A stretch of DNA of 15,062 bases, from the NCBI GenBank assembly GCA_945787625.1, contig CALZJL010000012.1, positions 1 through 15,062 on the forward strand, given 5' to 3'. Under the pieces are notes generated by a model. The model saw nothing but the letters and a program-made list of their open reading frames with translations, ran no database searches and was not told where the DNA came from. Below, piece after piece: positions 1 to 8,402 of this stretch (positions within the stretch are counted from its first letter, which is position 1; every line of letters begins with the position of its first letter). The stretch comes from an uncultured Prevotellaceae bacterium (lineage in GTDB: Bacteria > Bacteroidota > Bacteroidia > Bacteroidales > Bacteroidaceae). The translations under genes and the position numbers were made by a program.

Positions 1-290
1 GTAACTCTGGCGGACGCCGAAGTTCTTGGACAAGCCAAGCAAAACAAGTTTTGTGGTTCTTTCGCTCGGGAAAACAAATTAAAGCAAGCTTTATTTGTTT
101 TTCCGCTCGCTTATTCGTAACTCTGGCGGACGCCGAAGTTACTTTCGCTCGGGAAAACAAATTAAAGCAAGCTTTATTTGTTTTTCCGCTCGCTTATTCG
201 TAACTCTGGCGGATGCCGAAGTTACTTTCGCTCGGGAAAACAAATTAAAGCAAGCTTTATTTGCTTTTCCGCTCGCTTATTCGTAACTTT
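1..290. repeat. Tandem array of ~83-bp quasi-palindromic intergenic repeat
   Basis: Units begin with GTAACTCTGGCGGA at positions 1, 117 and 200, and a truncated fourth copy starts at 283. Units 2 and 3 are exactly 83 bp and nearly identical (C/T differences at a few sites). Unit 1 is 116 bp because positions 25-60 replace the 3-nt ACT of the other units. Each unit is self-complementary. In unit 2 the arm at 152-168 (GGAAAACAAATTAAAGC) pairs with 171-187 around a 2-nt centre, with one bulge and a mismatch. An outer stem pairs GCCGAAGTTAC-like sequence (132-142) with GTAACTCTGGC (200-210). The array contains no start codon context or protein signature. It resembles dispersed intergenic palindromic repeats rather than a gene. 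The upstream neighbour is outside the window, so the array may continue to the left. Confidence 0.9.
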
Positions 291-291
291 G
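261..291 (+). promoter_or_regulatory. Promoter of glnS, formed at the edge of the repeat array
   Basis: TTG at 261-263 and TAACTTTG at 284-291 are separated by 20 bp, which fits the Bacteroidetes consensus TTG-N19-21-TAnnTTTG exactly. The -33 element lies inside the third repeat copy. The -7 element begins in the truncated fourth copy, where TAACTCTG of the full repeats becomes TAACTTTG. Transcription would start near 297, leaving a leader of about 20 nt before the glnS ATG at 317. Confidence 0.75.
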
Positions 292-316
292 TGCCAAAAT
301 TTGAAATAATTACTAT

Positions 317-2143
317 ATGGCAGAAATCGAAACTACAATAAGCTCGGAGAAGAGCTTAAATTTCATAGAAAAACGCATTAAGGAGGACTTGGCTGAGGGT
401 AAGAATGGGGGACGATTGCAGACGCGTTTCCCTCCCGAGCCTAATGGGTACTTGCATATCGGTCATGCCAAGGCTATTGCTATGGACTTTGGCGTTGCCA
501 AGAAATTTGGTGGGATTTGCAACTTGCGCATGGATGACACTAACCCTCAGAAGGAGGACATGGAGTATGTGCGCGCTATAGAAAAGGACATCAAGTGGTT
601 GGGATTTGAATGGGGGAAGGTATGCTATGCGAGCGACTATTTTCAAGACTTGTGGGACTTTGCCGAGTGGTGTATCATTAAGGGGCGGGCGTACGTTGAC
701 GAGCAGAGCAGCGAAGTAATCGCTGCCCAAAAGGGCTCGCCTACTGAGGCTGGTACTGAGAGTCCTTTCCGCAATCGTCCTGCTGAGGAGAGCCTTGCAC
801 TGTTTCGCGAGATGAATTCGGGACGAGTGGAACCAGGCAAAATGATACTGCGTGCGAAGATTGATATGGCAAGTCCTAATATGCACTTCCGTGATCCTAT
901 CATGTATCGTGTGCTTAACATGGAACATTGGCGTACTGGCAACAAATGGAATGCTTACCCGATGTATGACTTCACACATGGTCAAAGCGATTATTTGGAG
1001 GGTGTGACCCATAGTATCTGTACGCTGGAGTTTGTGCCTCATCGTGACTTGTATGACTTGTTTGTGACGTGGATGAAGGAGTGGCATGATGAGATTGGCA
1101 AGACGGAGGTGGTGTGTAACGTACCTGTAGGTGGTAATATCGAGGACAACCGCCCGCGCCAGTTTGAGTTTAACAAGCTGAACTTGAATTACACTCTAAT
1201 GTCTAAGCGCAACCTGCTGATTCTAACGAAAGAGGGGGTGGTTAGTGGTTGGGATGATCCCCGTATGCCTACTATTTGTGGCATACGCCGGCGTGGCTAT
1301 AGTCCTGAGGCTATCCTGAAGTTTATAGACAAGATTGGATATACTACCTTTGATGCTCTCAATGATATCAAGTTGATGGAGGCAGCTTGTCGTGAGGATC
1401 TCAATCTACGTGCGCTACGCGTGAGTGCCGTGGTTGACCCTGTAAAACTTGTAATTGATAACTACCCTGAGGGGGAAGTTGAAGACTTGGAGGCTATCAA
1501 CAATCCTGAACTTCGCGATGCCGACAACAATATTGTCAGAGTTGGTAATACTCATACTATACGCTTCGCACGCGAACTATATATCGAGCGTGAAGACTTT
1601 ATGCTTGATGGTGGCAAGAAGTTCATGCGTCTTGGTCCAGGCAAGGAGGTACGCCTAAAGAATGCCTATATTATATCATGTAGCGATGAGCGTGATGCCG
1701 AAGGTAACTTTAAGTGTGTGGAGTTTGACGCTGATGGCAACATCGCATGTATACATGCCACATACGATGTAGAGAGCAAGAGTGGTATGCCTGGCGCTGA
1801 CCGAAAGATCAAGGGTAAGACTCTCCATTGGGTGGCGTGCGACTATTGTGTGCCTGCCGAAGTGAGGGAGTATCAATGTCTTTGGACTTGCGAGAATCCT
1901 CGCGATGCCATCAAGCAGTATGAGCAGGAGCATGGCGTGCGTGGCATTGAGGCTATGCGTCCGTTTATCAACAAGGACTCGCTGCGTGTCAACAGGAATG
2001 CCTTTGTAGAGCAGTGGGCTGCCTGTCTTCCTGCGTTGTCATACTTGCAATTCCAACGTATCGGTTATTATAACGTAGATACTGACTCAACTCCGGAACA
2101 TCCGGTATTCAATCGTACTGTAGGGCTGAGGGAGAGCAAGTGA
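317..2143 (+). CDS. glnS: Glutaminyl-tRNA synthetase
   Basis: This cytoplasmic class I aminoacyl-tRNA synthetase charges tRNA-Gln with glutamine using ATP. The 608-aa product carries the class I signatures: FPPEPNGYLHIGH at residues 38-50 (HIGH at 47-50) and MSKR at 295-298, the GlnRS form of KMSKS. GlnRS-typical blocks also appear, such as CNLRMDDTNP (68-77), LRAKIDMASP (178-187), NKWNAYPMYDFTH (209-221) and the C-terminal end FNRTVGLRE. It is longer than E. coli GlnRS (554 aa). One visible reason is about 21 extra residues between CTLEF (235-239) and RQFEF (281-285), just before the MSKR loop. The ATG at 317 puts a normal GlnRS N-terminus next to a good promoter. No Shine-Dalgarno is seen, which is usual for this phylum. 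A TPR gene follows 30 bp downstream on the same strand and is probably co-transcribed. Confidence 0.97.
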   Translation: MAEIETTISSEKSLNFIEKRIKEDLAEGKNGGRLQTRFPPEPNGYLHIGHAKAIAMDFGVAKKFGGICNLRMDDTNPQKEDMEYVRAIEKDIKWLGFEWGKVCYASDYFQDLWDFAEWCIIKGRAYVDEQSSEVIAAQKGSPTEAGTESPFRNRPAEESLALFREMNSGRVEPGKMILRAKIDMASPNMHFRDPIMYRVLNMEHWRTGNKWNAYPMYDFTHGQSDYLEGVTHSICTLEFVPHRDLYDLFVTWMKEWHDEIGKTEVVCNVPVGGNIEDNRPRQFEFNKLNLNYTLMSKRNLLILTKEGVVSGWDDPRMPTICGIRRRGYSPEAILKFIDKIGYTTFDALNDIKLMEAACREDLNLRALRVSAVVDPVKLVIDNYPEGEVEDLEAINNPELRDADNNIVRVGNTHTIRFARELYIEREDFMLDGGKKFMRLGPGKEVRLKNAYIISCSDERDAEGNFKCVEFDADGNIACIHATYDVESKSGMPGADRKIKGKTLHWVACDYCVPAEVREYQCLWTCENPRDAIKQYEQEHGVRGIEAMRPFINKDSLRVNRNAFVEQWAACLPALSYLQFQRIGYYNVDTDSTPEHPVFNRTVGLRESK

Positions 2144-2173
2144 GTACTCTAACCATCAAAAAACAAATGTCCC

Positions 2174-3328
2174 ATGCTCGACGATTATTTCTTCTCTGAG
2201 GATTTCCATGAGATTCTGAGACGTTACGAAACGGCTCGGGATTCTTCTGCCCCTATATATATGGATTGTGATGACTTTCTTGACATTGCTGAATACTATA
2301 TCGACAAGAAGAGGTATGATGATGCCGAGAGATGTATGCAAATCGCAAATAACCAACATCCCGATGAGAAGGAAGTCACCCTCATGATGGCCGACATTAT
2401 CTATGAGGCTGAGGAATGGAATCGCGCTGTGACTTGGTTAGAGAAGGTCTTGAACTTGGATCCTTTCTCTATGCCTGCTTGGCTCAATCTGACAGATTGT
2501 TATATTCATCTGGACAATATGGAGAAGGCTCTGGAGACTGTTGAGTATGCCTCGGCACTTAATCCTGACGACTCGCAGGTTACCATCTTCACGGCTGTGA
2601 TATACACCCGCACAGAGCGATATAAGGAAGCTGAGAAACTATATGAAAAGTATCTACGACAATATCCAGATGATGATGTTGCCTTGTATCATGCAGCATG
2701 TAATTATAGCTTCCTTGAGAAATACGACAAGGCTTCCGAACTCTTGGTCTGCGCTGAAAGGGTGAGCAAGAACAGCGAGGAGGGATTGTTCAACATCTTC
2801 CTGCAGCGTACATATGTCGAGGCAAGACGTGGCAATAAGGGTCTGGCTCTCAAATATATGGACATGGCAAAGGGATGTTCTGGCAAAGAATCGGCGTCCG
2901 AGCTGGAAGTACTTGAGGGGCATATCTATCTGATGTTTGGTGAGAAGGTAAAGGCTGGCAACCTGTTTTGCAAGGCAATAGCCGACAGCAACAACCAGTA
3001 TTATACCATGCACGGAATCATACAGATGTATATAGACTGTAAGTGTTATGATTTGGCGGTAGAGTTGCTCGAAAGTATTGAGTCCTCGATTAAAAGCAAT
3101 GATGTCGAGACTCTGACCCAAATGCATGCCCTCGCCCACCCTCCCTTGGCATACTGCTATCTATGTATGGGTGACAAACAGAACTTTCTGAAATATATAG
3201 ATTCTGCCGCCTTCTACAACGAGACAGAGACCAAAAGTCTCTTCTCTGGATTATTCCCTGAAGGGACTTTGGTCTCTGAATATGGTTATTACGGAGAAAT
3301 GCTGATTGATATCGGTGGTTTCCACTAA
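2174..3328 (+). CDS. Tetratricopeptide-repeat protein
   Basis: The protein has 384 aa and is built mostly of helical TPR-like units. They lie roughly at residues 35-65, 68-98, 102-132, 136-166 and 170-200, with weaker ones to about 345. The recurring pattern is visible in pieces such as YDDAERCMQIANNQHPDE, WNRAVTWLEKVLNLDP, MEKALETVEYASALNPDD and YKEAEKLYEKYLRQYPDD. There is no signal peptide, transmembrane segment or catalytic motif, so a cytoplasmic scaffold or protein-interaction role is likely. The partner cannot be named from sequence. It starts 30 bp after glnS with no visible promoter or terminator between them, so it is probably in the glnS transcript. Its stop codon overlaps the stop of the opposing fkp gene by 4 bp (3325-3328). 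Confidence 0.88.
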   Translation: MLDDYFFSEDFHEILRRYETARDSSAPIYMDCDDFLDIAEYYIDKKRYDDAERCMQIANNQHPDEKEVTLMMADIIYEAEEWNRAVTWLEKVLNLDPFSMPAWLNLTDCYIHLDNMEKALETVEYASALNPDDSQVTIFTAVIYTRTERYKEAEKLYEKYLRQYPDDDVALYHAACNYSFLEKYDKASELLVCAERVSKNSEEGLFNIFLQRTYVEARRGNKGLALKYMDMAKGCSGKESASELEVLEGHIYLMFGEKVKAGNLFCKAIADSNNQYYTMHGIIQMYIDCKCYDLAVELLESIESSIKSNDVETLTQMHALAHPPLAYCYLCMGDKQNFLKYIDSAAFYNETETKSLFSGLFPEGTLVSEYGYYGEMLIDIGGFH

Positions 3329-6213
3329 CTGCGCGATAACTGAAAACCTGTCTTTGATAGGCTCATCTCAACAAAGCGTGCGCGAGAGTTTGGTGGTTCG
3401 GAACTAAGTATCTCCCGTATACGTAGAGCGGCCTTGGGATCCTTGGCCATAATATAGAGGAATCCACCACCACCTGCTCCTGGCAGTTTGAGTCCGTAGC
3501 ATAGATCCTGAATTCTATCGATGATAGCTTGAACCTGCGGTGGATTGGTACCGCTGTCGAGAAGCTGGTTTTGTCTCCAAGTCTTGCCTACGAGATGACC
3601 GACCTTGGCATAATCGCTCTTGAGTAGGGCATGATACATATCTATGGCATGGTTTTTCATCTCCGATAGGAGCGCAAGACGTTCTGTGTCATAGAGGAAC
3701 ATACCTCGAACTATTTCCACCAATATTTTCTTGGCTGTGCGGGTGATACCTGTGTAGTATAACAAGTGACAGGATTTGTATGCTTCATCTGTAAATATGT
3801 TGTCTCCAAGGTATCTTACTTCGGGAGTTTGGTCAAAACCACTCTGAGTCTTGAGAAGTTTCACGCCTTGCAAGACACCGCCGTACTGGTCCTGCCATCC
3901 TCCTCCTGTAGTAAGCATCTGTTCGAGCACAAGGGTACGGTTGCAAATTTCGGTCTTGTCCCATCCGAGCATACAGAAGTCACTCAAGGCTCCCAATACC
4001 GTAGCAGCAAGGATGGAACTCGTACCCAAACCACTACCTGCTGGTACTGCACTTAGGAGGGTTATCTCTATTCCGCACCCGAAGTCTCTCAGTTGCTCCT
4101 GCAGGCTTCTGTATTTGACTTGACAGAATCTAGGCATGAACCCTGCAAGACACAACGCGGCCTTTGGGATTGAAAATGGTGAGCCGACCTTGTTGAAATC
4201 CGAAAGTTCTTCCCACGTATGCACTATCTCCATAGCACCGAGATCTATACTTCGCAGGACTACGTCGTGATGTGTTGCAGGCTTGATGTAGCATTGCAAT
4301 GGGGGCTGTCCATTGAGTTCAATGGCTATATTGACAACGTTGCCTCCTACGGTGAGGCAATACGGAGGAGTATCTGTCCAACCTCCTGCGAGGTCAATGC
4401 GCACGGGGCTTCTGCCCCATACTATCTGGTCGGCATATACGCCAAGTGTAGGGTGCTGGAGCTGGGCTTGCGCAGACCGGGTAAGTCCTTCGGCAAGGAG
4501 AGAAAAAGCACTCGCTCCGTGTACACTACCATCCTGTCCACTAAGTTCGAGTAGGCGCGAGCGAAACATCTGGTCGCTGATACGCTTTATGAGGGGTTCG
4601 TCTGAACTGATAGGCTCTGGCATCGGCAGACCTAGTTGCATGTACTCATGGGCGAGGTCTTCAAGATTGATCTGATAGAAGACACTGGCCCGATGGTTGC
4701 GACTCATGGTCTGAAGGTTCTCTTTGCGAAATTCGAGACGCTGTCGGTGCAACCTGCGCAGATTTGCTCTATCCGATATTTCGTTGGCAGAAATGTATTC
4801 GCACACTATATCCTGACTCAAAGACTTCTCTGGAGCAGAGAGCATCCAGTCGAGGCATTGTCCAAGTGCATGGATATTGTTACATACCGGGAAGATGCGT
4901 GCAGACTGTATGTCGTGGCTACCATAGATGTTTTCGGAATTGAGATGATGTGAGGATAACCATTGTGTGACAGGGAGTCCGAGATATTGTGTGGAGGGAT
5001 CGCGGAGGTCTCCTCTCATGGCATCGTTGAATCCGTAAGGTCGCAGAGCCCACTTGTCGTCGTCTATGGGTATAATGTCTACACACTGCCCTGGAGAAAG
5101 GTTGACGTGCCAATCGTTGCGTGGTACGCCTGTGACAATGTTGTGATTAGTGAGGGTCCAACCTTTGCCTATGTGAGAGTTTTCTATCCAGGTGTTTTCG
5201 TTTGTCGATTTAAAAGTTATCTCAGTGTGGCAGTTTTGGGTAAAAATGCTGGGATGTGCCTTGACTCCGAGGTGCATAATGGATCTTTGGTCAAAGACGA
5301 GATTCTGTACGGCAAGAGTTGACGAAATCATCTCATGACTGGTACCATAGTGGTAGAACTCTCCTCCTTCGAGGGGGAGGACAACAACTTTCAACTGGCT
5401 GATATCAGGGTCTTCATGAGTGGGGGTCTGCCCCATTGCCTGTCCAAAGTCACTGTATAGGTCATAGTTTTTGATTGATTTGGCATCAACGCCTTTGGAG
5501 ATGGTATATGCACAATCATGGTTGCTCTTCTTCATAAGCACACTGACAGCCTTGTCACTGAGTAGCCAAATGCCTATGTCCATCAGAAAGAGGTGTGTAT
5601 GCATGAGTCGTGCAAGGGTCTCAACCGCAGGTTTTTGCAAGACAAAGTCGAGAGAGTCAGGACTTTCGCGTTTTGACAGGAAGACTCCGTGGTTCTTAGC
5701 CAAACTTGGGTCTGCCCAAAGTCCATAACACACAATATCTGCCTGAGGGATAGTCTGAAGTTTACCTGCACGTATATAGACATCACCGCTGGCTATGAGG
5801 GTATGAAATTGCTCCGGAGCATTGTCCATGATACGCTGGTATAGCGGCAGTTGCAGTTGTAGCAGGTTCTGCCCTATGCGCTGTCCACGTTCCCATCTGA
5901 ACACAGGTATGGGAGTGAGAATCTTTCCACTAGGTGCATAGGCTGGCAGTCGTCGGCTTTGACCTCCAGCATGGAGGAGTATGCGCTTTTCCGACGAAAG
6001 CCACCTTAGGAAGTCCTGATCTGAAGAGTCCACTGTTTCAGTTGTATTCTTGTCATGGAGATATGCGGCCTTGAGGAGCCAATGTGTTCCTCCGCCACTA
6101 CCAAGCTTAGTACCTACTGGGTCTGAGGTACAAAAATATTCGCTTGTGGCAACGCCTGCTACTTCGTGAAAGCAGTCTACGAGATTGGGGGGCAATGATA
6201 ATAGTTTCTTCAT
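3325..6213 (-). CDS. fkp: Bifunctional L-fucokinase / L-fucose-1-phosphate guanylyltransferase
   Basis: Fkp converts free L-fucose to fucose-1-phosphate with ATP, then to GDP-L-fucose with GTP. This is the salvage route feeding fucosylation of capsules and surface glycoproteins in Bacteroides. The 962-aa product matches the family's usual size (about 950). The N-terminal pyrophosphorylase half has HAGGQSRRLP (81-90), APSGKILTPIPVFRW (93-107) and GGEFYHYGTS. The C-terminal GHMP-kinase half has GRSPVRIDLAGGWTDTPP (600-617), the ATP-binding PAGSGLGTSS (724-733) and LPGAGGGGF (910-918). Both activities look intact. I chose the ATG at 6213. It gives the family-like MKKLLSLPPNL N-terminus and lies 11 nt after the gmd stop, with a purine-rich GAGGGAGA upstream. 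An in-frame GTG at 6228 would add five residues and overlap the gmd stop. It is the last gene of the amylase-manC-gmd-fkp run. Confidence 0.96.
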   Translation of the reverse strand: MKKLLSLPPNLVDCFHEVAGVATSEYFCTSDPVGTKLGSGGGTHWLLKAAYLHDKNTTETVDSSDQDFLRWLSSEKRILLHAGGQSRRLPAYAPSGKILTPIPVFRWERGQRIGQNLLQLQLPLYQRIMDNAPEQFHTLIASGDVYIRAGKLQTIPQADIVCYGLWADPSLAKNHGVFLSKRESPDSLDFVLQKPAVETLARLMHTHLFLMDIGIWLLSDKAVSVLMKKSNHDCAYTISKGVDAKSIKNYDLYSDFGQAMGQTPTHEDPDISQLKVVVLPLEGGEFYHYGTSHEMISSTLAVQNLVFDQRSIMHLGVKAHPSIFTQNCHTEITFKSTNENTWIENSHIGKGWTLTNHNIVTGVPRNDWHVNLSPGQCVDIIPIDDDKWALRPYGFNDAMRGDLRDPSTQYLGLPVTQWLSSHHLNSENIYGSHDIQSARIFPVCNNIHALGQCLDWMLSAPEKSLSQDIVCEYISANEISDRANLRRLHRQRLEFRKENLQTMSRNHRASVFYQINLEDLAHEYMQLGLPMPEPISSDEPLIKRISDQMFRSRLLELSGQDGSVHGASAFSLLAEGLTRSAQAQLQHPTLGVYADQIVWGRSPVRIDLAGGWTDTPPYCLTVGGNVVNIAIELNGQPPLQCYIKPATHHDVVLRSIDLGAMEIVHTWEELSDFNKVGSPFSIPKAALCLAGFMPRFCQVKYRSLQEQLRDFGCGIEITLLSAVPAGSGLGTSSILAATVLGALSDFCMLGWDKTEICNRTLVLEQMLTTGGGWQDQYGGVLQGVKLLKTQSGFDQTPEVRYLGDNIFTDEAYKSCHLLYYTGITRTAKKILVEIVRGMFLYDTERLALLSEMKNHAIDMYHALLKSDYAKVGHLVGKTWRQNQLLDSGTNPPQVQAIIDRIQDLCYGLKLPGAGGGGFLYIMAKDPKAALRIREILSSEPPNSRARFVEMSLSKTGFQLSRS

Positions 6214-6224
6214 AGGTCTCCCTC

Positions 6225-7349
6225 TCACTTGACAATGCCTTTTTCAAGATACTCAGCCAGATTGACTCGCACTTGCGCAGCAGCGGCATCAGCCTTGACT
6301 TTTGCCATATCGTGCTTGACCATGATCTCTACTAGTTCTTCAAATGTTGTCTTCTGTGGGTTCCACCCAAGCTCATGACGAGCTTTAGATGGATCACCCC
6401 ATAAGTTGACGACATCGGTAGGACGATAGAAGTCTTTACTTATTGCTACTACTGTATCTCCAGGCTTTAGTCCACTCCGTGACGCTTCGGGAGTAAGGCT
6501 GTCAACGATTCCTCGCTCATCAATGCCTTGTCCTTGCCAGCGCAGAGTGATACCTGCATGACGGAATGCAAGGGTGGCAAACTCACGTACCGTATGTTGT
6601 ACTCCTGTGGCAATTACGAAATCTTCAGGCTTGTCATGCTGAAGTATCATCCACATGCATTCTACGTAATCCTTGGCATATCCCCAATCGCGGAGACTGT
6701 CCATATTGCCTAGATAAAGACACTTCTGTGTACCCTGGGCTATACGAGCGGCAGCAAGGGTTATCTTGCGCGTCACAAATGTCTCACCTCTGCGCTCACT
6801 CTCGTGGTTGAAGAGTATGCCTGAGCAGCAAAACATGCCGTACGCCTCACGATATTCCTTTATTATCCAATACCCATATAGCTTGGCTACGGCATATGGG
6901 CTGTAGGGATGGAATGGAGTATTCTCATTTTGGGGCACTTCTTCCACTTTGCCGTATAGCTCCGAAGTTGAAGCTTGATATATCCTGCATGTCTGCTCAA
7001 GATGATTGGTACGCACAGCTTCGAGTATACGGAGTACACCCACGGCATCGACATCTGCCGTAAACTCTGGTGCATCGAAACTGACCTGTACGTGACTTTG
7101 CGCTGCAAGATTATATATCTCGTCAGGCTGTACCTTCCCCACAAGCTTGACGAGCGACATGGAGTCGCCCATATCTGCATAATGTAGGTGGAAATCGCTT
7201 TGACCTTCGAGGTGTGCTATACGTTCACGATAGTCCACACTGGAACGTCGTATGATACCATGTACTTCATATCCCTTACCGAGGAGGAACTCACTGAGAT
7301 AACTGCCGTCTTGACCTGTCACCCCCGTGATAAGTGCTATTTTCTTCAT
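6225..7349 (-). CDS. gmd: GDP-mannose 4,6-dehydratase
   Basis: Gmd converts GDP-D-mannose to GDP-4-keto-6-deoxy-D-mannose, the branch point to GDP-L-fucose and other GDP-6-deoxyhexoses. The 374-aa protein is a short-chain dehydrogenase-type enzyme. It has the nucleotide-binding motif [10 protein letters not shown] (9-18), the catalytic set T128/E130 in QASTSELYG, and Y152/K156 in PYAVAK. Each lies four residues earlier than the E. coli Gmd residues T132, E134, Y156 and K160. Family blocks [20 protein letters not shown] and [12 protein letters not shown] follow. Its ATG overlaps the manC stop as ATGA (7346-7349), so translation is probably coupled. The usual partner fcl (GDP-fucose synthase) is not adjacent; fkp follows instead. 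The final product therefore depends on an enzyme encoded elsewhere. Confidence 0.96.
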   Translation of the reverse strand: MKKIALITGVTGQDGSYLSEFLLGKGYEVHGIIRRSSVDYRERIAHLEGQSDFHLHYADMGDSMSLVKLVGKVQPDEIYNLAAQSHVQVSFDAPEFTADVDAVGVLRILEAVRTNHLEQTCRIYQASTSELYGKVEEVPQNENTPFHPYSPYAVAKLYGYWIIKEYREAYGMFCCSGILFNHESERRGETFVTRKITLAAARIAQGTQKCLYLGNMDSLRDWGYAKDYVECMWMILQHDKPEDFVIATGVQHTVREFATLAFRHAGITLRWQGQGIDERGIVDSLTPEASRSGLKPGDTVVAISKDFYRPTDVVNLWGDPSKARHELGWNPQKTTFEELVEIMVKHDMAKVKADAAAAQVRVNLAEYLEKGIVK

Positions 7350-8401
7350 GAACTGAACTCCTTTATTCGCTGCTCTTCGCTAAGTTTACAGATGAGCAGG
7401 GTGTTGTTTTTCTCCGCTACGATGTATCCGTCAAGACCTTGCACTACCACCTTGCGCTCTTCGCTGCAATGTATTACGCAGTTGCAAGTCTCATAAGTCT
7501 TTATATTATTTCCTACGATGGCATTCATATTGCGATCCTGCTGGATAGTCTCACGAAGAGACCCCCACGTACCAAGGTCACTCCAGCCAAACTGGGCGGG
7601 CTGGCAATATATCTCATCACTCTTTTCCAGAATGGCGTAGTCTATGGATATGTTTTCACATTTGGGGAACTCCTGGTTAATAACATCTTGTTCCCGTTCT
7701 GTACCATAGATGGGGAGTAAGTCTTCAAAGATGGTGTTTATCTCTGGAGCATAGACGCGAAGTTCATTGACGATAGTTTTGACGCTCCACACGAAAATAC
7801 CAGCATTCCACAGCATATTGGGTTTCCTGATGTACTGCTGCGCTGTGGAGAAGTCTGGCTTCTCACGAAAGGCATCCACACGGTATATCTCCTTGTTGCG
7901 TACGGAAGGACAACTCATATCAGTCTGGATGTAGCCGTAGCCAGTCTCAGGACGTGTCGGTCTCATACCGAGGGTTACGATTGAGTCGCTTTCACTGGCA
8001 AACTGCAATGCTCCCTTGATGACACGCTGAAACTCCTTGACATCGAGCACAAGATGATCCGATGGACTAACTACCATCACTGCCTTAGGGTCAACACTCT
8101 TGATACGCCATGCCGCATATGCGATGCAGGGCGCAGTATTGCGCCGACATGGTTCAAGTAGGATATTTTTTTCTGGGATTTCGGGTAGTTGCTCTTTCAC
8201 AATATCAAAGTATGATTGCGAGGTAACGACCCAAATATTCTCAGGACTCACTATATCAGCAAATCTGTCTGCTGTAAGTTGTATGAACGTACGACCGCAC
8301 CCAAGTGCATCAACAAACTGTTTGGGACGTTCAGGGGTACTCATAGGCCAAAAACGGCTTCCTATACCGCCTGCCATTATTACAAGGTGTGTGTGTGTCA
8401 T
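7346..8401 (-). CDS. manC: Mannose-1-phosphate guanylyltransferase (GDP-mannose pyrophosphorylase)
   Basis: The enzyme joins mannose-1-phosphate and GTP to give GDP-mannose, the substrate of the Gmd encoded next. The 351-aa product shows the sugar-nucleotide pyrophosphorylase signature [19 protein letters not shown] (11-29). It also has EPCRRNTAP (83-91), SPSDH (112-116), PETGYGYI (151-158) and FREKP (178-182). It is a single-domain form and lacks the C-terminal phosphomannose isomerase domain of the larger bifunctional ManC/AlgA proteins. The frame stays open upstream to 8467, but those 22 codons lie inside the amylase gene. The ATG at 8401 gives the expected start, [12 protein letters not shown], one nucleotide after the amylase stop. 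No separate promoter is seen, so it is probably translated from the amylase transcript. Confidence 0.95.
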   Translation of the reverse strand: MTHTHLVIMAGGIGSRFWPMSTPERPKQFVDALGCGRTFIQLTADRFADIVSPENIWVVTSQSYFDIVKEQLPEIPEKNILLEPCRRNTAPCIAYAAWRIKSVDPKAVMVVSPSDHLVLDVKEFQRVIKGALQFASESDSIVTLGMRPTRPETGYGYIQTDMSCPSVRNKEIYRVDAFREKPDFSTAQQYIRKPNMLWNAGIFVWSVKTIVNELRVYAPEINTIFEDLLPIYGTEREQDVINQEFPKCENISIDYAILEKSDEIYCQPAQFGWSDLGTWGSLRETIQQDRNMNAIVGNNIKTYETCNCVIHCSEERKVVVQGLDGYIVAEKNNTLLICKLSEEQRIKEFSS

Positions 8402-8402
8402 G

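Noticed and set aside
95..286. 63-codon plus-strand open frame inside the repeat array
   Set aside because: Its sequence is simply the 83-bp repeat read twice, with no promoter of its own or protein-like features. Internal repetition of the peptide comes from the DNA repeat.
1..290. Possible CRISPR array
   Set aside because: The units are contiguous 83-bp palindromic copies with no unique spacers between them and no cas genes nearby.
356..1087. 243-codon minus-strand frame opposite glnS
   Set aside because: It is a shadow of a strongly supported GlnRS gene and shows no recognisable family motifs.
6214..6228. GTG start for fkp at 6228 overlapping the gmd stop
   Set aside because: The ATG at 6213 gives the family-typical MKKLLSLP start and has a purine-rich upstream stretch. 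GTG remains possible but less likely.
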